Assembly: GCF_900183975.1 (NCBI RefSeq)
Contig: NZ_LT853882.1
Coordinates: 2,969,501-3,033,500 of the forward strand
Direction of reading: 5' to 3'
DNA: 64,000 nucleotides
DNA from: Xanthomonas fragariae
GTDB taxonomy: Bacteria > Pseudomonadota > Gammaproteobacteria > Xanthomonadales > Xanthomonadaceae
Position 1 is the stretch's first letter, and each line of letters begins with the position of its first letter. The position numbers and the translations under genes were made by a program. Below the pieces are notes generated by a model. The model was not told the origin of the DNA, ran no database searches, and was given only the letters and a program-made list of their open reading frames with translations. This document shows, piece by piece, positions 1 to 9,639 of this stretch.

Positions 1-78
1 GTTGTAGTAGCCCTTCGCCAGATTCAAAACTTTTTTGTGGCGGCGGCGCGCCTGCACACCACGCTTTACTCGTGCCAT
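1..78 (-). CDS. rplT: 50S ribosomal protein L20, N-terminal part
   Basis: Only the first 26 codons lie in the window; the gene continues past the left edge. The visible N-terminus begins MARVKRGVQARRRHKK, the strongly basic leader of L20, which binds 23S rRNA early in large-subunit assembly. It starts 10 bases after the rpmI stop, as expected for the conserved infC-rpmI-rplT order. In many bacteria L20 also represses its own operon by binding leader RNA; nothing here tests that. Confidence 0.93.
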   Translation of the reverse strand, partial: MARVKRGVQARRRHKKVLNLAKGYYN

Positions 79-88
79 GGTTCAGTCC

Positions 89-286
89 TCAGAGGTAGGG
101 AAGCATACGGTCAAGACGGCCGGCGTCCTCGGCACGGACATGATTCGTCTGCCGCAGGTTGCGCTTCCGCTTGGTCGCTTTCTTCGTGAGGATATGGCTA
201 CGGTTCGCGTGGCCGCACTTGTACTTGCCGGAGGCGGTCTTGCGGAAACGCTTGGCCGCCGCCCGGTTGGTCTTGATCTTGGGCAT
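89..286 (-). CDS. rpmI: 50S ribosomal protein L35
   Basis: A 65-residue, very basic protein beginning [14 protein letters not shown], with the family motif [14 protein letters not shown] in the middle. This is the usual length for L35, a small protein of the large ribosomal subunit. It sits between infC (upstream, about 240 bases away) and rplT (10 bases downstream), so it is cotranscribed at least with rplT. Confidence 0.97.
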
Positions 287-526
287 TGCTATGTCCTTGA
301 TGGTGTTTTGTCACTGACACGGGCGGCAATCTTGCGACTACGCTTTCCATCCTTGCCCTTGCCTGCTTGTAAGCCCTTGATCGAACACGATCTGGACAGG
401 TCCTAGTGCCGCTTGCACGGCTCCCCGGCAAAACCGAGCCGCGCAGTATGCCCGTTGCCAGAAATTCTTGCAAATCGTTGAGCTTGCAACAGGGACGGAT
501 CCACCGGGGCCCGTCGCAGCGTCGGA
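287..526 (-). promoter_or_regulatory. infC-rpmI spacer, possible L20-responsive leader
   Basis: The gap between the infC stop and the rpmI start is about 240 bases, long for a ribosomal operon, and contains no credible ORF. In E. coli and Bacillus the RNA ahead of rpmI-rplT carries the binding site through which L20 represses the operon. That is family knowledge; I did not identify the L20 fold itself here. Confidence 0.3.
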
Positions 527-1054
527 TCAGATCTTCTTCTTCGGCGCGATCATCATGACCATCTGCCGCCCTTCCAGGCGCGGACGGGATTCAATGACGA
601 TGTCTTCGCCCAGGTCGGCCTCGATCCGGGTCGCCATCTCGCGACCCAGCTCCTGGTGACTCATTTCACGGCCACGGAAGCGGATGTTGACCTTGACCTT
701 GTCGCCCTCTTCCAGGAAGCGGCGCATATTGCGCAGCTTGATCTGATAGTCGCCCTCGTCGGTGACCGGACGGAACTTCAGTTCCTTGATCTCGACCTGC
801 TTAGTCTTTTTCTTGGCCTCGTTGGCCTTTTTCTGCTGCTCGAACTTGAACTTGCCGAAATCCATGATCTTGCAGACCGGCGGATCTGCCTGCGGCTGGA
901 TTTCGACCAGATCCAGGCCTTCTTCCTCAGCCTTGGCGAGCGCTTCGTCGCGCGACAACACGCCGACCATCTCACCCTCGCTGCCGATCACGCGAACGCG
1001 CGGCACACGGATTTCTTGGTTCTTGCGGTTCTGTTTGTTGTCAGGGGTACTGAT
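527..1054 (-). CDS. infC: Translation initiation factor IF-3
   Basis: IF-3 keeps the 30S subunit free of 50S and proofreads start-codon choice. Motifs along the protein include [29 protein letters not shown] text, [12 protein letters not shown] and the C-terminal MIAPKKK. The reading frame stays open upstream of the first GTG (1006), and the conserved segment [17 protein letters not shown] lies there. I therefore place the start at an AUC codon at 1054-1052, preceded by GGGAG eight bases upstream, giving 175 residues. A rare AUU/AUC-type start is a known feature of infC that allows IF-3 to repress its own translation. Upstream is thrS, 66 bases away; downstream are rpmI and rplT. Confidence 0.93.
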   Translation of the reverse strand: MSTPDNKQNRKNQEIRVPRVRVIGSEGEMVGVLSRDEALAKAEEEGLDLVEIQPQADPPVCKIMDFGKFKFEQQKKANEAKKKTKQVEIKELKFRPVTDEGDYQIKLRNMRRFLEEGDKVKVNIRFRGREMSHQELGREMATRIEADLGEDIVIESRPRLEGRQMVMMIAPKKKI

Positions 1055-1120
1055 ATTGCAATCTCCCAGGGGAATCGAACCGGCACATCCGGATCATTAT
1101 CCAGACAGGCCGGGGTTGGC

Positions 1121-3025
1121 CTACGCTACCTGCTCTGCCTGCAGGCGCTCGATGAAGGCCGAGACCGTCATAGTCCCAAGATCTTCTCCCGAACGCGCCC
1201 TTACGGCGACAGCGCTATTTTCCTTCTCACGGTCACCGACCACGAGCAGATATGGCACGCGTTGCAGCGTATGCTCGCGAATCTTATAACCGATCTTCTC
1301 ATTGCGCAAATCGACGCTCACACGGAAGCCTTGATTTGCAAGGGTTTTCCGAACCGAGTCCACATATTCGGCCTGAGCGTCAGTGATGTTGGCGACAACG
1401 ACCTGGACCGGCGCCAGCCAAGCGGGGAACGCGCCGGCGTGATGTTCGATCAAAATGCCGATGAAACGCTCCATCGACCCGACGATCGCCCGGTGCAGCA
1501 TGACCGGATGTTTCTTCTGGCTGTGCTCGTCCACGTACTCGGCGCCGAGGCGGCCGGGCATCATGAAATCGACTTGCATGGTGCCCAGCTGCCAAGTACG
1601 GCCGATGGCGTCCTTGAGGTGGTATTCGATCTTGGGGCCGTAGAAGGCACCCTCGCCCGGCAGTTCCTGCCACTCCACCCCACACACGCCCAGCGCGCTT
1701 CGTAGCGCGGCTTCGGCCTTGTCCCACGTGGCGTCATCGCCCAGGCGCTTTTCCGGGCGCAGTGCGATCTTGATCTGGATGTCGTCGAAGCCGAACGCGG
1801 TGTAGACCGCCAGCGCCTGCTGATGGAACGCGGTGACTTCCGATTCGATCTGCGATTCCAGGCAGAACACGTGCCCGTCGTCCTGGGTGAAGCCGCGCAC
1901 GCGCAGGATGCCGTGTAGCGCGCCGGAGGGTTCGTTGCGGTGGCAGGCGCCAAACTCGCCGTAGCGGATCGGCAGGTCGCGATAGCTGTGCAGGCCCTGA
2001 TTGAACACCTGCACATGGCCGGGACAATTCATCGGCTTGACCGCGTAGGTGCGCTTCTCAGACTCGGTGAAGAACATCGCGTCCTGATAGTTGTCCCAGT
2101 GGCCGGACTTCTGCCACAAAGACACGTCCAGTATCTGCGGGCAGCGCACTTCGCCGTAGCCGCTATCGCGGTAGACCTTGCGCATGTATTGCTCGACCAC
2201 CTGCCACAGCGACCAGCCCTTGGGGTGCCAGAACACTAGGCCAGGCGCCTCCTCCTGCAGATGGAACAGGTCCTGCTGCTTGCCGATGCGGCGGTGGTCG
2301 CGCTTGTCGGCTTCTTCCATGCGCAGGATGTAGGCATCCAGCTGCTTCTTGTCGGCCCAGGCGGTGCCGTATATGCGCTGCAGCTGCTCGTTCTTGGCAT
2401 CGCCACGCCAGTAGGCGCCGGAAATACGGGTCAGCTTGAACGCCTTGAGGAAGCGCGTATTGGGCACGTGCGGGCCGCGGCACATGTCCACATATTCCTG
2501 GTGGTAGTACAGGCCCATCGCGGTGATGTCGTCGGGCATGTCCTCGATCAGGCGCAGCTTGTACTCCTCGCCGCGCTGGGCGAACACCTCGATCACCTCG
2601 GCGCGCGGGGTGACCTTCTTGATCACGTCGTAGTCCTGCGCGATCAACTCCTGCATACGCTGCTCAATCGCGGTCATGTCGTCCGGCGTGAATGGGCGCT
2701 CGCTGTAGATGTCGTAATAGAAGCCTTCGGCGATGACCGGGCCGATCACCATCTTGACCTCTGGGTACAACTGCTTGACCGCATGCCCTACCAGATGCGC
2801 GCAGGAGTGGCGAATGATCTCCACGCCTTCGGAGTCCTTGGCAGTGATGATGCGCAGGCTGGCGTCGTGGACGATGACGTCACTGGCATCGACCAACTCG
2901 CCGTCGACCTGGCCGGCGATGGTGGCCTTGGCCAGGCCGGCGCCGATCGACTGGGCGACCTGGATGACCGAGACGGGCGATTCGAATTCGCGACGGCTGC
3001 CGTCGGGGAGCGTGATGTTGATCAT
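1121..3025 (-). CDS. thrS: Threonyl-tRNA synthetase
   Basis: Class II synthetase that charges tRNA-Thr in the cytoplasm; 634 residues from the ATG at 3025. The order is an N-terminal TGS domain ([13 protein letters not shown]), the editing domain with SCAHLVGH near residues 73-80, a catalytic core with [10 protein letters not shown] (zinc cysteine) and [10 protein letters not shown], motif 3 near [12 protein letters not shown], and a C-terminal anticodon-binding domain. A TTG two codons upstream (3031) would give MPMIN; the ATG gives the usual family length. It is the first gene of the thrS-infC-rpmI-rplT cluster. Confidence 0.97.
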   Translation of the reverse strand: MINITLPDGSRREFESPVSVIQVAQSIGAGLAKATIAGQVDGELVDASDVIVHDASLRIITAKDSEGVEIIRHSCAHLVGHAVKQLYPEVKMVIGPVIAEGFYYDIYSERPFTPDDMTAIEQRMQELIAQDYDVIKKVTPRAEVIEVFAQRGEEYKLRLIEDMPDDITAMGLYYHQEYVDMCRGPHVPNTRFLKAFKLTRISGAYWRGDAKNEQLQRIYGTAWADKKQLDAYILRMEEADKRDHRRIGKQQDLFHLQEEAPGLVFWHPKGWSLWQVVEQYMRKVYRDSGYGEVRCPQILDVSLWQKSGHWDNYQDAMFFTESEKRTYAVKPMNCPGHVQVFNQGLHSYRDLPIRYGEFGACHRNEPSGALHGILRVRGFTQDDGHVFCLESQIESEVTAFHQQALAVYTAFGFDDIQIKIALRPEKRLGDDATWDKAEAALRSALGVCGVEWQELPGEGAFYGPKIEYHLKDAIGRTWQLGTMQVDFMMPGRLGAEYVDEHSQKKHPVMLHRAIVGSMERFIGILIEHHAGAFPAWLAPVQVVVANITDAQAEYVDSVRKTLANQGFRVSVDLRNEKIGYKIREHTLQRVPYLLVVGDREKENSAVAVRARSGEDLGTMTVSAFIERLQAEQVA

Positions 3026-3350
3026 GGGCAAGAATTAAGGTCTGTGCTGGCTGCAGCTCACGGCTGCAAGGGAGATCTGCCCATTGCTAGACAGGCTCGG
3101 AAAGAGAAGATGCAAAAGGTGAGGCAACCACATCGCCACGCAGGCGCTTTGCACGCTGACGCGGGCGGAATCAGCAGTGGGAGGTGGTAGTGCTCATGTC
3201 GCACGCTGGGCCGGCGCGGGACGCGGGCCACCTTCTGGCAAGTGATCTTGGGCAGGAATGGTAAACCAATCAGCCGACTGCTGCGCGTGGCGACACGGGG
3301 CCGGCGGGCACGTGGCATGATGCCGGCCACTTGTCCTGCCGTTGCCGACC

Positions 3351-3460
3351 ATGATTATCAAAGGTAAAGCCACCTCGCCGGATATGGCCTACCTGGCCGG
3401 CGTGTCGCACGCTTAGCATGTCGCGCGCGCGCAACGCCGAGCCGCCGGGGCCTTGCTGCT
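3351..3460 (+). pseudogene. LacI-family regulator remnant (HTH start only)
   Basis: An ATG at 3351 opens 21 codons reading MIIKGKATSPDMAYLAGVSH, matching the start of LacI-type helix-turn-helix domains (a KATS.DIA.LAGVS-like pattern). It ends at a TAG (3414) exactly where ATVSRAL would be expected. The following codons still read HVARA, so the stop looks like point decay. No ligand-binding domain follows. The 3026-3350 stretch before it has no recognisable gene; it should hold the thrS promoter on the other strand, which I could not pinpoint. Confidence 0.45.
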
Positions 3461-3573
3461 CGGCCGATTGATTTTCGTATTGATTGGTGTTGGCGGTTGC
3501 CTCACCACGCAGCGCTCGTTGATCGCGCGGCGTTTTCCAACTTGCCTCTTCGCCGCGTCGCCAGGTACAAGCC

Positions 3574-4498
3574 ATGACGAAACCGGAGCGGCAGCTGCTG
3601 GTGAGGCGCCATGAAGCCAAAACGCACGGTGCGCAGTGGATGCTGTGGATGCTGTGGGTGCCGTCGATCGGCATCGTCAGCGGCTTGCTGGTGATGCTGT
3701 TTGCTTACCGCTTGTTGTCGCGCGAGTTGGAACGGCGCGCACGCCGGACACCAAGCCAGCCACTACCAGCGAGCGGCTGATCGAGTCGTTTGCCGCGCTC
3801 GAACGCACCTCTACCTCGCTAGAGGCGCGGGCGCGCTATTTCGGTCTGCTGCAGAACTGTCGCGATGCCGGAGAAGCGGTGGAAATCACTGCACGCACTA
3901 TTGCACCGTTGATTTGCCGTGCCGCGGGCGCGGTGTGTCTGCTGTGTGCGTCGCGCGATCGCGCCGAGCAGGTGGTCGCCTGGAGCGCGATGGCCGACGC
4001 CGCCGACAGCGCCAGCATCGCGACGGACACCTGTTGGGCGCTGCGCGTCGTAATCGCACGCATGTGGTGACGGACGCCAGCCAGGGCGTGGTGTGTCAGC
4101 ATGCTGGCGTCGATCTCCCGGCGCATGCGTGTACCGCCTGCATTCGGCTGTCCGCGCAAGGCAGGCAATTGGAAATTTGTTGGCGCTGCGCAGCGACGAT
4201 CCACGCGATCTTGCCTCATCGACCGTGGCAGAGGCAGTAGCAGGGAAATTATCGCTGGCGCTGCACAACTTGTGTTTGCGGGAAACGCTGCGTCAGCAAT
4301 CGATCTGCGGTCCACTAGCCGGCCTGTACAACCGCCGCAATCTTGAAGAAGCACTTAATCATGAACCGGCGCGCTGCACGCGACGGGTGCAACCGTTACC
4401 GGTGCTGATGCTGGATGTGGACCACTTCAAACAGCTCAACGATTTGCATGGACATGGCGGCGCCGACCGCGTGCTGGCAGCGATCGGCGTGTGCGCTT
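3574..4498 (+). pseudogene. Broken membrane-anchored diguanylate cyclase (GGDEF)
   Basis: Three reading frames together make one protein. The first, from 3574, is MTKPERQLLVRRHEAKTHGA followed by one hydrophobic helix (WMLWMLWVPSIGIVSGLLVM). The second carries a helical/GAF-like segment (ARYFGLLQNCRDAGEAVEIT). The third has GLYNRRNLEEAL and LMLDVDHFKQLNDLHGHGG, the start of a GGDEF domain. At least two frameshifts separate these parts, and the protein stops at 4498 before the GG(D/E)EF signature, so it cannot make c-di-GMP. The 3' end appears lost in a deletion that joins it to an antisense remnant. Confidence 0.8.
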
Positions 4499-4562
4499 GA
4501 GCATCGATGACCCACCAGATGTATGCATTAACAATTATATCAAGGCATCGCCGACAGGTACG

Positions 4563-4781
4563 GCCATCGTCGTCGTTTGGAATCAGGCCGGCACCAGCCA
4601 GCATGCCATTGATGCGCGTGCGCACATAGGCTGCGTCGTCCGGCTCGGCGCTACTCAGCACCGCTTCGGCATGCGCCTGAAAATCGAGGTAATCGAAATC
4701 CGCATCTCCATCGGCCAACAGCTGCGGTAGTTGGTCCCGCAGCGCAGCCAGGCGCGTATCGCGTTATTTCCGGGTGGGCAT
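4563..4781 (-). pseudogene. Small hypothetical protein remnant with in-frame stop
   Basis: On the minus strand an ATG at 4781 gives MPTRK followed at once by TAA. The same frame then continues as an acidic, helix-rich sequence containing TRLAALRDQLPQLLADGD, DYLDFQAHAEAVLSSAEPDD and GMLAGAGLIPNDDDG. The composition looks protein-coding, so this is probably a short conserved gene of unknown function killed by a nonsense change. Its 3' side meets the truncated diguanylate cyclase near 4500-4560. I do not recognise the family. Confidence 0.4.
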
Positions 4782-4947
4782 GGCAAACTCCGACGGCAAG
4801 AAAGATACGGTCGTGGCAGGGGCGTCAAGGATGTGCGAAGTCCTGCTCTGCAACGCTTCATTTTCCTACCTGTTACGACGATGCGTACATGCTCAAATTT
4901 GACAATGCCCAGCCGATAATGATGTCGACCTCTACAGAACCTTTCCC

Positions 4948-5940
4948 GTGATCCTCCACCTGCGGCGGGATTTCCGCCTCGGCATCGTCAAGATGCTTGG
5001 ACCAATCACCGCGCTATTGCTTTGCCTCTATGCGGTCTACCTGGCCATGACCGGTCAAGCGGTCGCGTGCATCATCACTGCCTCGTTGGGCCTGCTTGCG
5101 GTGTGGCGCGGCTGGCAGATGCGCAGTGCCGAACATACTGGTGCTGGAGGGGTCTGGCTGGCCTCAATCAATGTCGGCGGTTGTCTGGTGGCGTGTTGGA
5201 CCGGTGGCGATGGCGCCCTGCCTTGGTTGTTCCCGGTATTGGCCACGAATTATTTTCTGTGCGAGCCACCACGTGCGGTGTTGTTGAGCTTGCCGCTGTT
5301 GACGGCATTGTTGTTTTTGCCTGGCCTGATCGTCAGTGCGGGTCAGGGTGCATCGACTGTGGCGGTAACCTTGGTGACGCTGGCGGTAGGCTACGCGTTC
5401 TCGCTGCGCATGCAGAACGACCGCGTGCATCTGGAAGAGCTGGCCTCGCTGGATGCGCTGACCGGCTTGCCTAACCGCCGCATGCTCGAACGTGCGCTCA
5501 CCTACCAGATCGATCAGCGTCATCCACAAGATCGGCTCAACAGCTTGATCATTTTGGATCTGGATCATTTCAAAGAGGTCAACGATCTGTACGGGCATGC
5601 CGCAGGCGATGCGGCATTGTCGGATCTGGCGACGATCCTGCGTTTCGAAGTGCGTGAGCCGCATCAGGTCTTCCGCTTTGGCGGCGAAGAATTTGTGGTA
5701 CTGCTGCGCGCTGGTTCGCTTTCGGAACTGGAGGCGGTAACCGAACGTTTGCGCAAGGTGATCCGCAATGGCCTGCGCGGTCCGGGTGGTCGTATAACCG
5801 TTTCGCTGGGTGCTGCGCGCCATGATGGCGAGACCCATTGGCAAGACTGGTTTTCGCGCGCCGATGCTGCGCTATATCTGGCCAAGAACGGCGGACGCGA
5901 CAGCGCGCGGGTTGCTGACCAAGAATTTATCCGCAAATAG
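4948..5940 (+). CDS. Membrane GGDEF protein, probable diguanylate cyclase
   Basis: A 330-residue protein with about six hydrophobic segments in residues 17-155 and a C-terminal GGDEF domain. That domain has DALTGLPNRRML, LDLDHFKEVNDLYGHAAGD and the catalytic signature FGGEEF (near residue 250), then ISVSLGAA-like and ADAALYLAKNGGRD motifs. The active-site residues are intact, so synthesis of c-di-GMP from two GTP is likely. No clear inhibitory RxxD site precedes GGEEF. I use the GTG at 4948; an ATG at 4993 is an alternative. It stands right after a broken homologue, suggesting an old tandem pair. Confidence 0.88.
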   Translation: MILHLRRDFRLGIVKMLGPITALLLCLYAVYLAMTGQAVACIITASLGLLAVWRGWQMRSAEHTGAGGVWLASINVGGCLVACWTGGDGALPWLFPVLATNYFLCEPPRAVLLSLPLLTALLFLPGLIVSAGQGASTVAVTLVTLAVGYAFSLRMQNDRVHLEELASLDALTGLPNRRMLERALTYQIDQRHPQDRLNSLIILDLDHFKEVNDLYGHAAGDAALSDLATILRFEVREPHQVFRFGGEEFVVLLRAGSLSELEAVTERLRKVIRNGLRGPGGRITVSLGAARHDGETHWQDWFSRADAALYLAKNGGRDSARVADQEFIRK

Positions 5941-6012
5941 GTAACCTATCGATTCGAGCCGCATGGTACGCGGCGCTGGATCGAGATCACGGCCAAACGT
6001 GTAGCGTCCTGG

Positions 6013-6702
6013 GTGGTAAGCGATGAGTTCTGGCAGCGGGTGGAACCGCTGATTCCTGCGCGTGCAGTGGCTGACAGGGTCTACCGGTGCAGACCGATCT
6101 GCGAGGCCGTCTCGACTGGTGTTGGAGGCCATCGTCTATGTGCTGCGCACCAGCTGCCACTGGAAGGTGGCTGTCTAAGGAACGCTTCGGCAGCGCAAGC
6201 GCCATCCATAAGCGCTTGCTGGAATGGGAAGCTGCGGGCTTCTTTGAGGTGCTGTGGAAAGCGGGCCTGGCCGAGTACGACCAGATGCGGGGCATTGCTT
6301 GGCGCTGGCAGAGCGTGGACGGCGCGATGATGAAGGCGTCGCTGGCACAGCAGGCCGCGGGGCCCAACCCAACGGATCGTGGAAAAAAGCAGCAAGCGCC
6401 ACCTGCTGGTGGACGGCCCGTGGCGTTCCGTTGTCGATCGTCGTGACCGGGGCCAACGCCCCTGACTGCAAGCGGCTTGATGAGGTGCTCAACGCCATTG
6501 TCGTCAAGCGCAAGAACCCGCAACACCGGCGAAGCCAACATCTGTGCGCCGACGCGGGCTATCGTGGCGCGGCACACCTTCGCACCATCCAGGACCGCGG
6601 TTACATCCCTCATGTTGTTGACCGGCGCAAGGCAGCCGACACCAAACGGCGCGATTCGAAAAACAAGGCCAGGCGCTGGGTGGTCGAGGTATCTCATAGT
6701 CG
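6013..6702 (+). pseudogene. IS5-family (IS427-like) transposase, frameshifted and truncated
   Basis: The usual transposase text is spread over three frames. It reads VSDEFWQRVEPLIPA from 6013, then KERFGSASAIHKRLLEWEAA and WRWQSVDGAMMK, then RGVPLSIVVTGANAPD, HLCADAGYRGAAHLRTIQDR and KARRWVVEVSHS. The last motif is cut at about 6702 by the terminal repeat of the next element, so the C-terminal Glu region is missing. It cannot be active. I could not fix the left end of this element. Confidence 0.8.
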
Positions 6703-7468
6703 GTCGTCCCTGAAAAACCCCCTTCAAATACCAATCTCCAGCAGTGATCGGTGCACGGCGCTCAAGGATGGCCATCCCATTGCCCGGATCCAGGCACGCA
6801 AAAACGCGATCCAGCGCATCAGCCAACGCAAGTTGTAGCCGGAGCACGTGCAGCGCATCGCCTTGGGCGCTGTTGCGCCTGCAACGACGCAACCGGCAGT
6901 GGTCTTTCAAATGTCCGATCGCCGGTTCCACTGCCTAACGCCGTTTGATCCAGCGCCATTGCCGTCGCGTCAGGGTCTTGGCCTCTTCCGGCGTATGCAA
7001 TGCGTCGAGTTGTCGTTTGTCTTTGGGACGTTGCGCAAGCACCTGTTGTGCGCGTTGCAACCGCACAGCGATGCGCTCGCGCACGTCGATGTCTACCTGA
7101 TCGAGCTTGTGTTCGATGTCGCGCACGACTCGTCCCTGCACTGTGCGTTCAAGCGCGCCGTTAGTGTTGGCCTGCCCCGCCAGCAGCCGCAGTGGCCGGC
7201 AAGCGCGGCAAAAGCGCCTGTTCCAACGCGGCCCACGGCATCCGTCGGCTCAATTGCGCCAACGGATGACGCAGGTCGATCTGGTTCTGCAGCCGCGAAC
7301 GGAACAACTCGTCGGCGCAGATGCGCTCAGCAGCAGCACGGCGTGTACGCATGGGCGGCAACGGCCAGAAACCAGACCTCAGCGTTGCGAAAACCGGCAG
7401 TTCTGGCACACCTGTGCGGCCTATAAAGCGTTGCGGTGATTGGGTATTGAGGGTTTTTCAGGAGCGGC
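6703..7468 (-). mobile_element. Degenerate, internally deleted IS5-type element (copy A)
   Basis: The ends resemble those of the 1505-bp element found at 51172 and 52988: GTCGTCCCTGAAAAACCC on the left and a diverged GGGTTTTTCAGGAGCGGC on the right. Only about half the length remains. Pieces of the transposase survive on the minus strand: an N-terminal part (MPELPVFATLRSGFW) at about 7409-7161, then a deletion, then RDIEHKLDQVDIDVRERIAV and a C-terminal part. It is clearly diverged from the other copies, so it is probably an older insertion or a related IS. It truncates the transposase to its left. Confidence 0.7.
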
Positions 7469-7489
7469 CATTTAATTTTTTAATATTGA

Positions 7490-8898
7490 GTCGTCCCTGA
7501 AAAATCCCCTTCAAGCGCCAAGTGCCGTCGGTGACAGCGGCACGGTGCTCAAGGATGACCATCCCATCGCCCGCATCCAGGCACGCAAAAACGCGATCCA
7601 GCGCAGCAGCCAACGCAGGTTGTAGCCGGCGGCGCAGCCGAACACGTGCAGCGCATCGCCTTGGGCACCTTTCAGCCTGCAGCGACGCAACCTGCAGTCG
7701 TTTTTCAGATGTCTGATCACCGGCTCCACCGCCTGCCGTCGCTTGATCCAGCGCCATTGCCGTCGCGTCAGCGTCTTGGCCTTGCCGCGATGCAGGGACC
7801 TGCACGCCATCGACTTCGCGCCCGCGATAGCCCAGGTCCACGATCGCCACCGTCGGTTCTACGCTCACATCCTGCAGCAACCCGCGTGTCTGCTCCAGCT
7901 GCTCGGCCAAGGTATCGCCGTCGTACGGGTTGCCCGGGAAGCTGCGCGCACCCACGACCAATCCCTTGCAGGCGGTGACCGCAATGCCGACCTTGACGCC
8001 GAATTCGTACGCTTGACGCGCCTTGCCCTTGCCGATGCATTCCACTTCCGGGGCATGCAATGCGTACAGTTTTTGTTTGTCCTTCGGACGCTGCGTGTAC
8101 AGCCGTTGCGCACGTTCCAGCCAGACAGCGATGCGCTCGCGCACGCCGGTGTTTACCTGATCGAGTTTGCGTTGGATGTCGCGCATGAGCCGTCCCAGCA
8201 CTGTGCGTTGACGTCGCAGGACGCGCCGCATCTTGGCCAGTAACACCAGCTTCTTGCGTGCCACCTCCAGCAAACGGCTGTCGGTCGGATAGGCGATCGC
8301 CTTTTCCTGCACCGTGGTGTCCACGATCACCCGCGACAACTCGCGTGCGTCCACCGCCTGCATCGCATGCGCGGCGTTGATGGTGTGCGCCAGCAGCTCT
8401 TCCATCCCGGCCTCACCCAGGCGCTGCCGCCAGCGCGTCAGCGAGCTGGCATCGCACGGCAAACGCGTCTGGAACACGACCTCACCGGTGAAGAACTGCC
8501 AGTACGGATTCTCCAGCCAGCGCTCGCACACCGCTTCATCGGACAGGTCGTAGGCGTGTTTGAGGTAGAGCAAACCGGCAATCAGCCGCACCGGCAATGC
8601 CGGCCGACCGCCACCGGCCTGGGTGGCCGGCAAGCGCGATGAAAGTGCTTGCTCCAACGCCGCCCACGGCATCTGTTGGCTCAGCCGCGTCAGCGGATGA
8701 CGCAGATCGATCTGGTTCTCCAGCCGCGAACGAAACAACTCATCGGCGGGTCTGTCTCGGCAGCAGGACGGCGTGTACGCATGGGCGGAAATTGCAAGAA
8801 ACCAGCCTTCAGCGTAGCGAACACTGGTAGTTTTGGCACGCCGGTGCAGACATCAAGGCCTTGCGGTCGTTGGGTGGTTGGGGTTTTTCAGGGGCGAC
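7490..8898 (-). mobile_element. Defective copy of the 1505-bp IS5-type element (copy B)
   Basis: The terminal repeats are GTCGTCCCTGAAAAATCCCC (left) and GGGGTTTTTCAGGGGCGAC (right). The copy is 1409 bp, about 96 bp shorter than the two copies near 52 kb. Its transposase lacks the segment covering RHGIGVRQSYARQ to ARQFK and carries two small frameshifts, so it cannot transpose by itself. A TATTGA hexamer sits at 7484-7489 and again at 8903-8908, the latter separated from the right repeat by four bases (TAAC). Confidence 0.85.
7500..8850 (-). pseudogene. Transposase of IS copy B, deleted and frameshifted
   Basis: The first catalytic region (VIVDTTVQEKAIAYPTDSRL) and the YEFGVKVGIAVTACKG region are present. 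A frameshift near 8750 cuts off the first ~35 residues. About 30 residues are deleted after LLAK. A one-base insertion near 7795 (GTCCCTGCATC instead of GTCCTGCATC) scrambles the region that should read KTLTRRQWRWIKRRQAVEPV. Compare the intact 474-residue version at 51193-52617. Confidence 0.85.
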
Positions 8899-8943
8899 TA
8901 ACTATTGACTTCGGGACATGATCCATCTCGGTTCCCATCTTTT

Positions 8944-9351
8944 TCAAAACGCGTCGATATCGCCCAGTGCGGTGATCAAGCGACGCGCGCGTTTGTCCGG
9001 CTTACCTTCCGGGGGGCGATAGCCAGTACGCTCGGCGACGCGCTGCAGCCGCCATTGCGAACGCGCCTCACGCGAGGCTTCGCTCTCCACGTACAGCGTC
9101 TGTGCAACCGGTGCCGGGCCGCGCACGTCGCTGAGCGCGGCGACGGTAATCTCGAAGATTTCACCGCCACGGTCGATACGCAATTGCTCACCGCTACGCA
9201 GGGTGCGCGACGGCTTGGGCCGCTGGCCGGAGACATCCACCTTGCCGTTGTCCACTGCCGTCTTGGCAAGACTGCGCGTCTTGAAGAAGCGCGCCGCCCA
9301 CAGCCAGACGTCCAGCCTCACCGTCGTCGCTTGTTCTATCAATTGAGTCAT
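8944..9351 (-). CDS. hslR: Heat shock protein 15 / S4-domain RNA-binding protein
   Basis: 135 residues from the ATG at 9351. The N-terminal S4 domain reads VRLDVWLWAARFFKTRSLAK, then DNGKVDVSGQRPKPSRTLR; a basic tail (EGKPDKRARRLITALGDID) follows. Hsp15 of E. coli binds free 50S subunits that still carry nascent chain and helps recycle stalled ribosomes. The open frame extends upstream, but only from position 9351 does the protein match the family. It is flanked by IS copy B and divergent from the MATE gene. Confidence 0.9.
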   Translation of the reverse strand: MTQLIEQATTVRLDVWLWAARFFKTRSLAKTAVDNGKVDVSGQRPKPSRTLRSGEQLRIDRGGEIFEITVAALSDVRGPAPVAQTLYVESEASREARSQWRLQRVAERTGYRPPEGKPDKRARRLITALGDIDAF

Positions 9352-9639
9352 CGCGTTGTGCTTGCCGTCGGTTCCAATGGGCTGCAGACCGGTGTCGTCA
9401 TCGCCGCTGCATCGGCGCCTCGACGGGCTGCGTTGAGCGAGAAATATCTGGGCAACGTCGCCGGAACGCAAGCATCGCCAACGACCTGGCCCGGCCTGCC
9501 TTTCACTCTCTGGCTGACCGAAACAGGTGGATCTGCCCAGCTCATGCAGTGCCCCGCGTCATCAGAATCGCCAGGCAACAGCACGCCTCACACACTCCAA
9601 TGTTAGTGTTCGCAGCTTCCGCACCACGGCCTTTCTGCG

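Noticed and set aside
656..1705. Long plus-strand open frame opposite infC and thrS
   Set aside because: It is the mirror of strongly conserved genes on the other strand and has no motif of its own.
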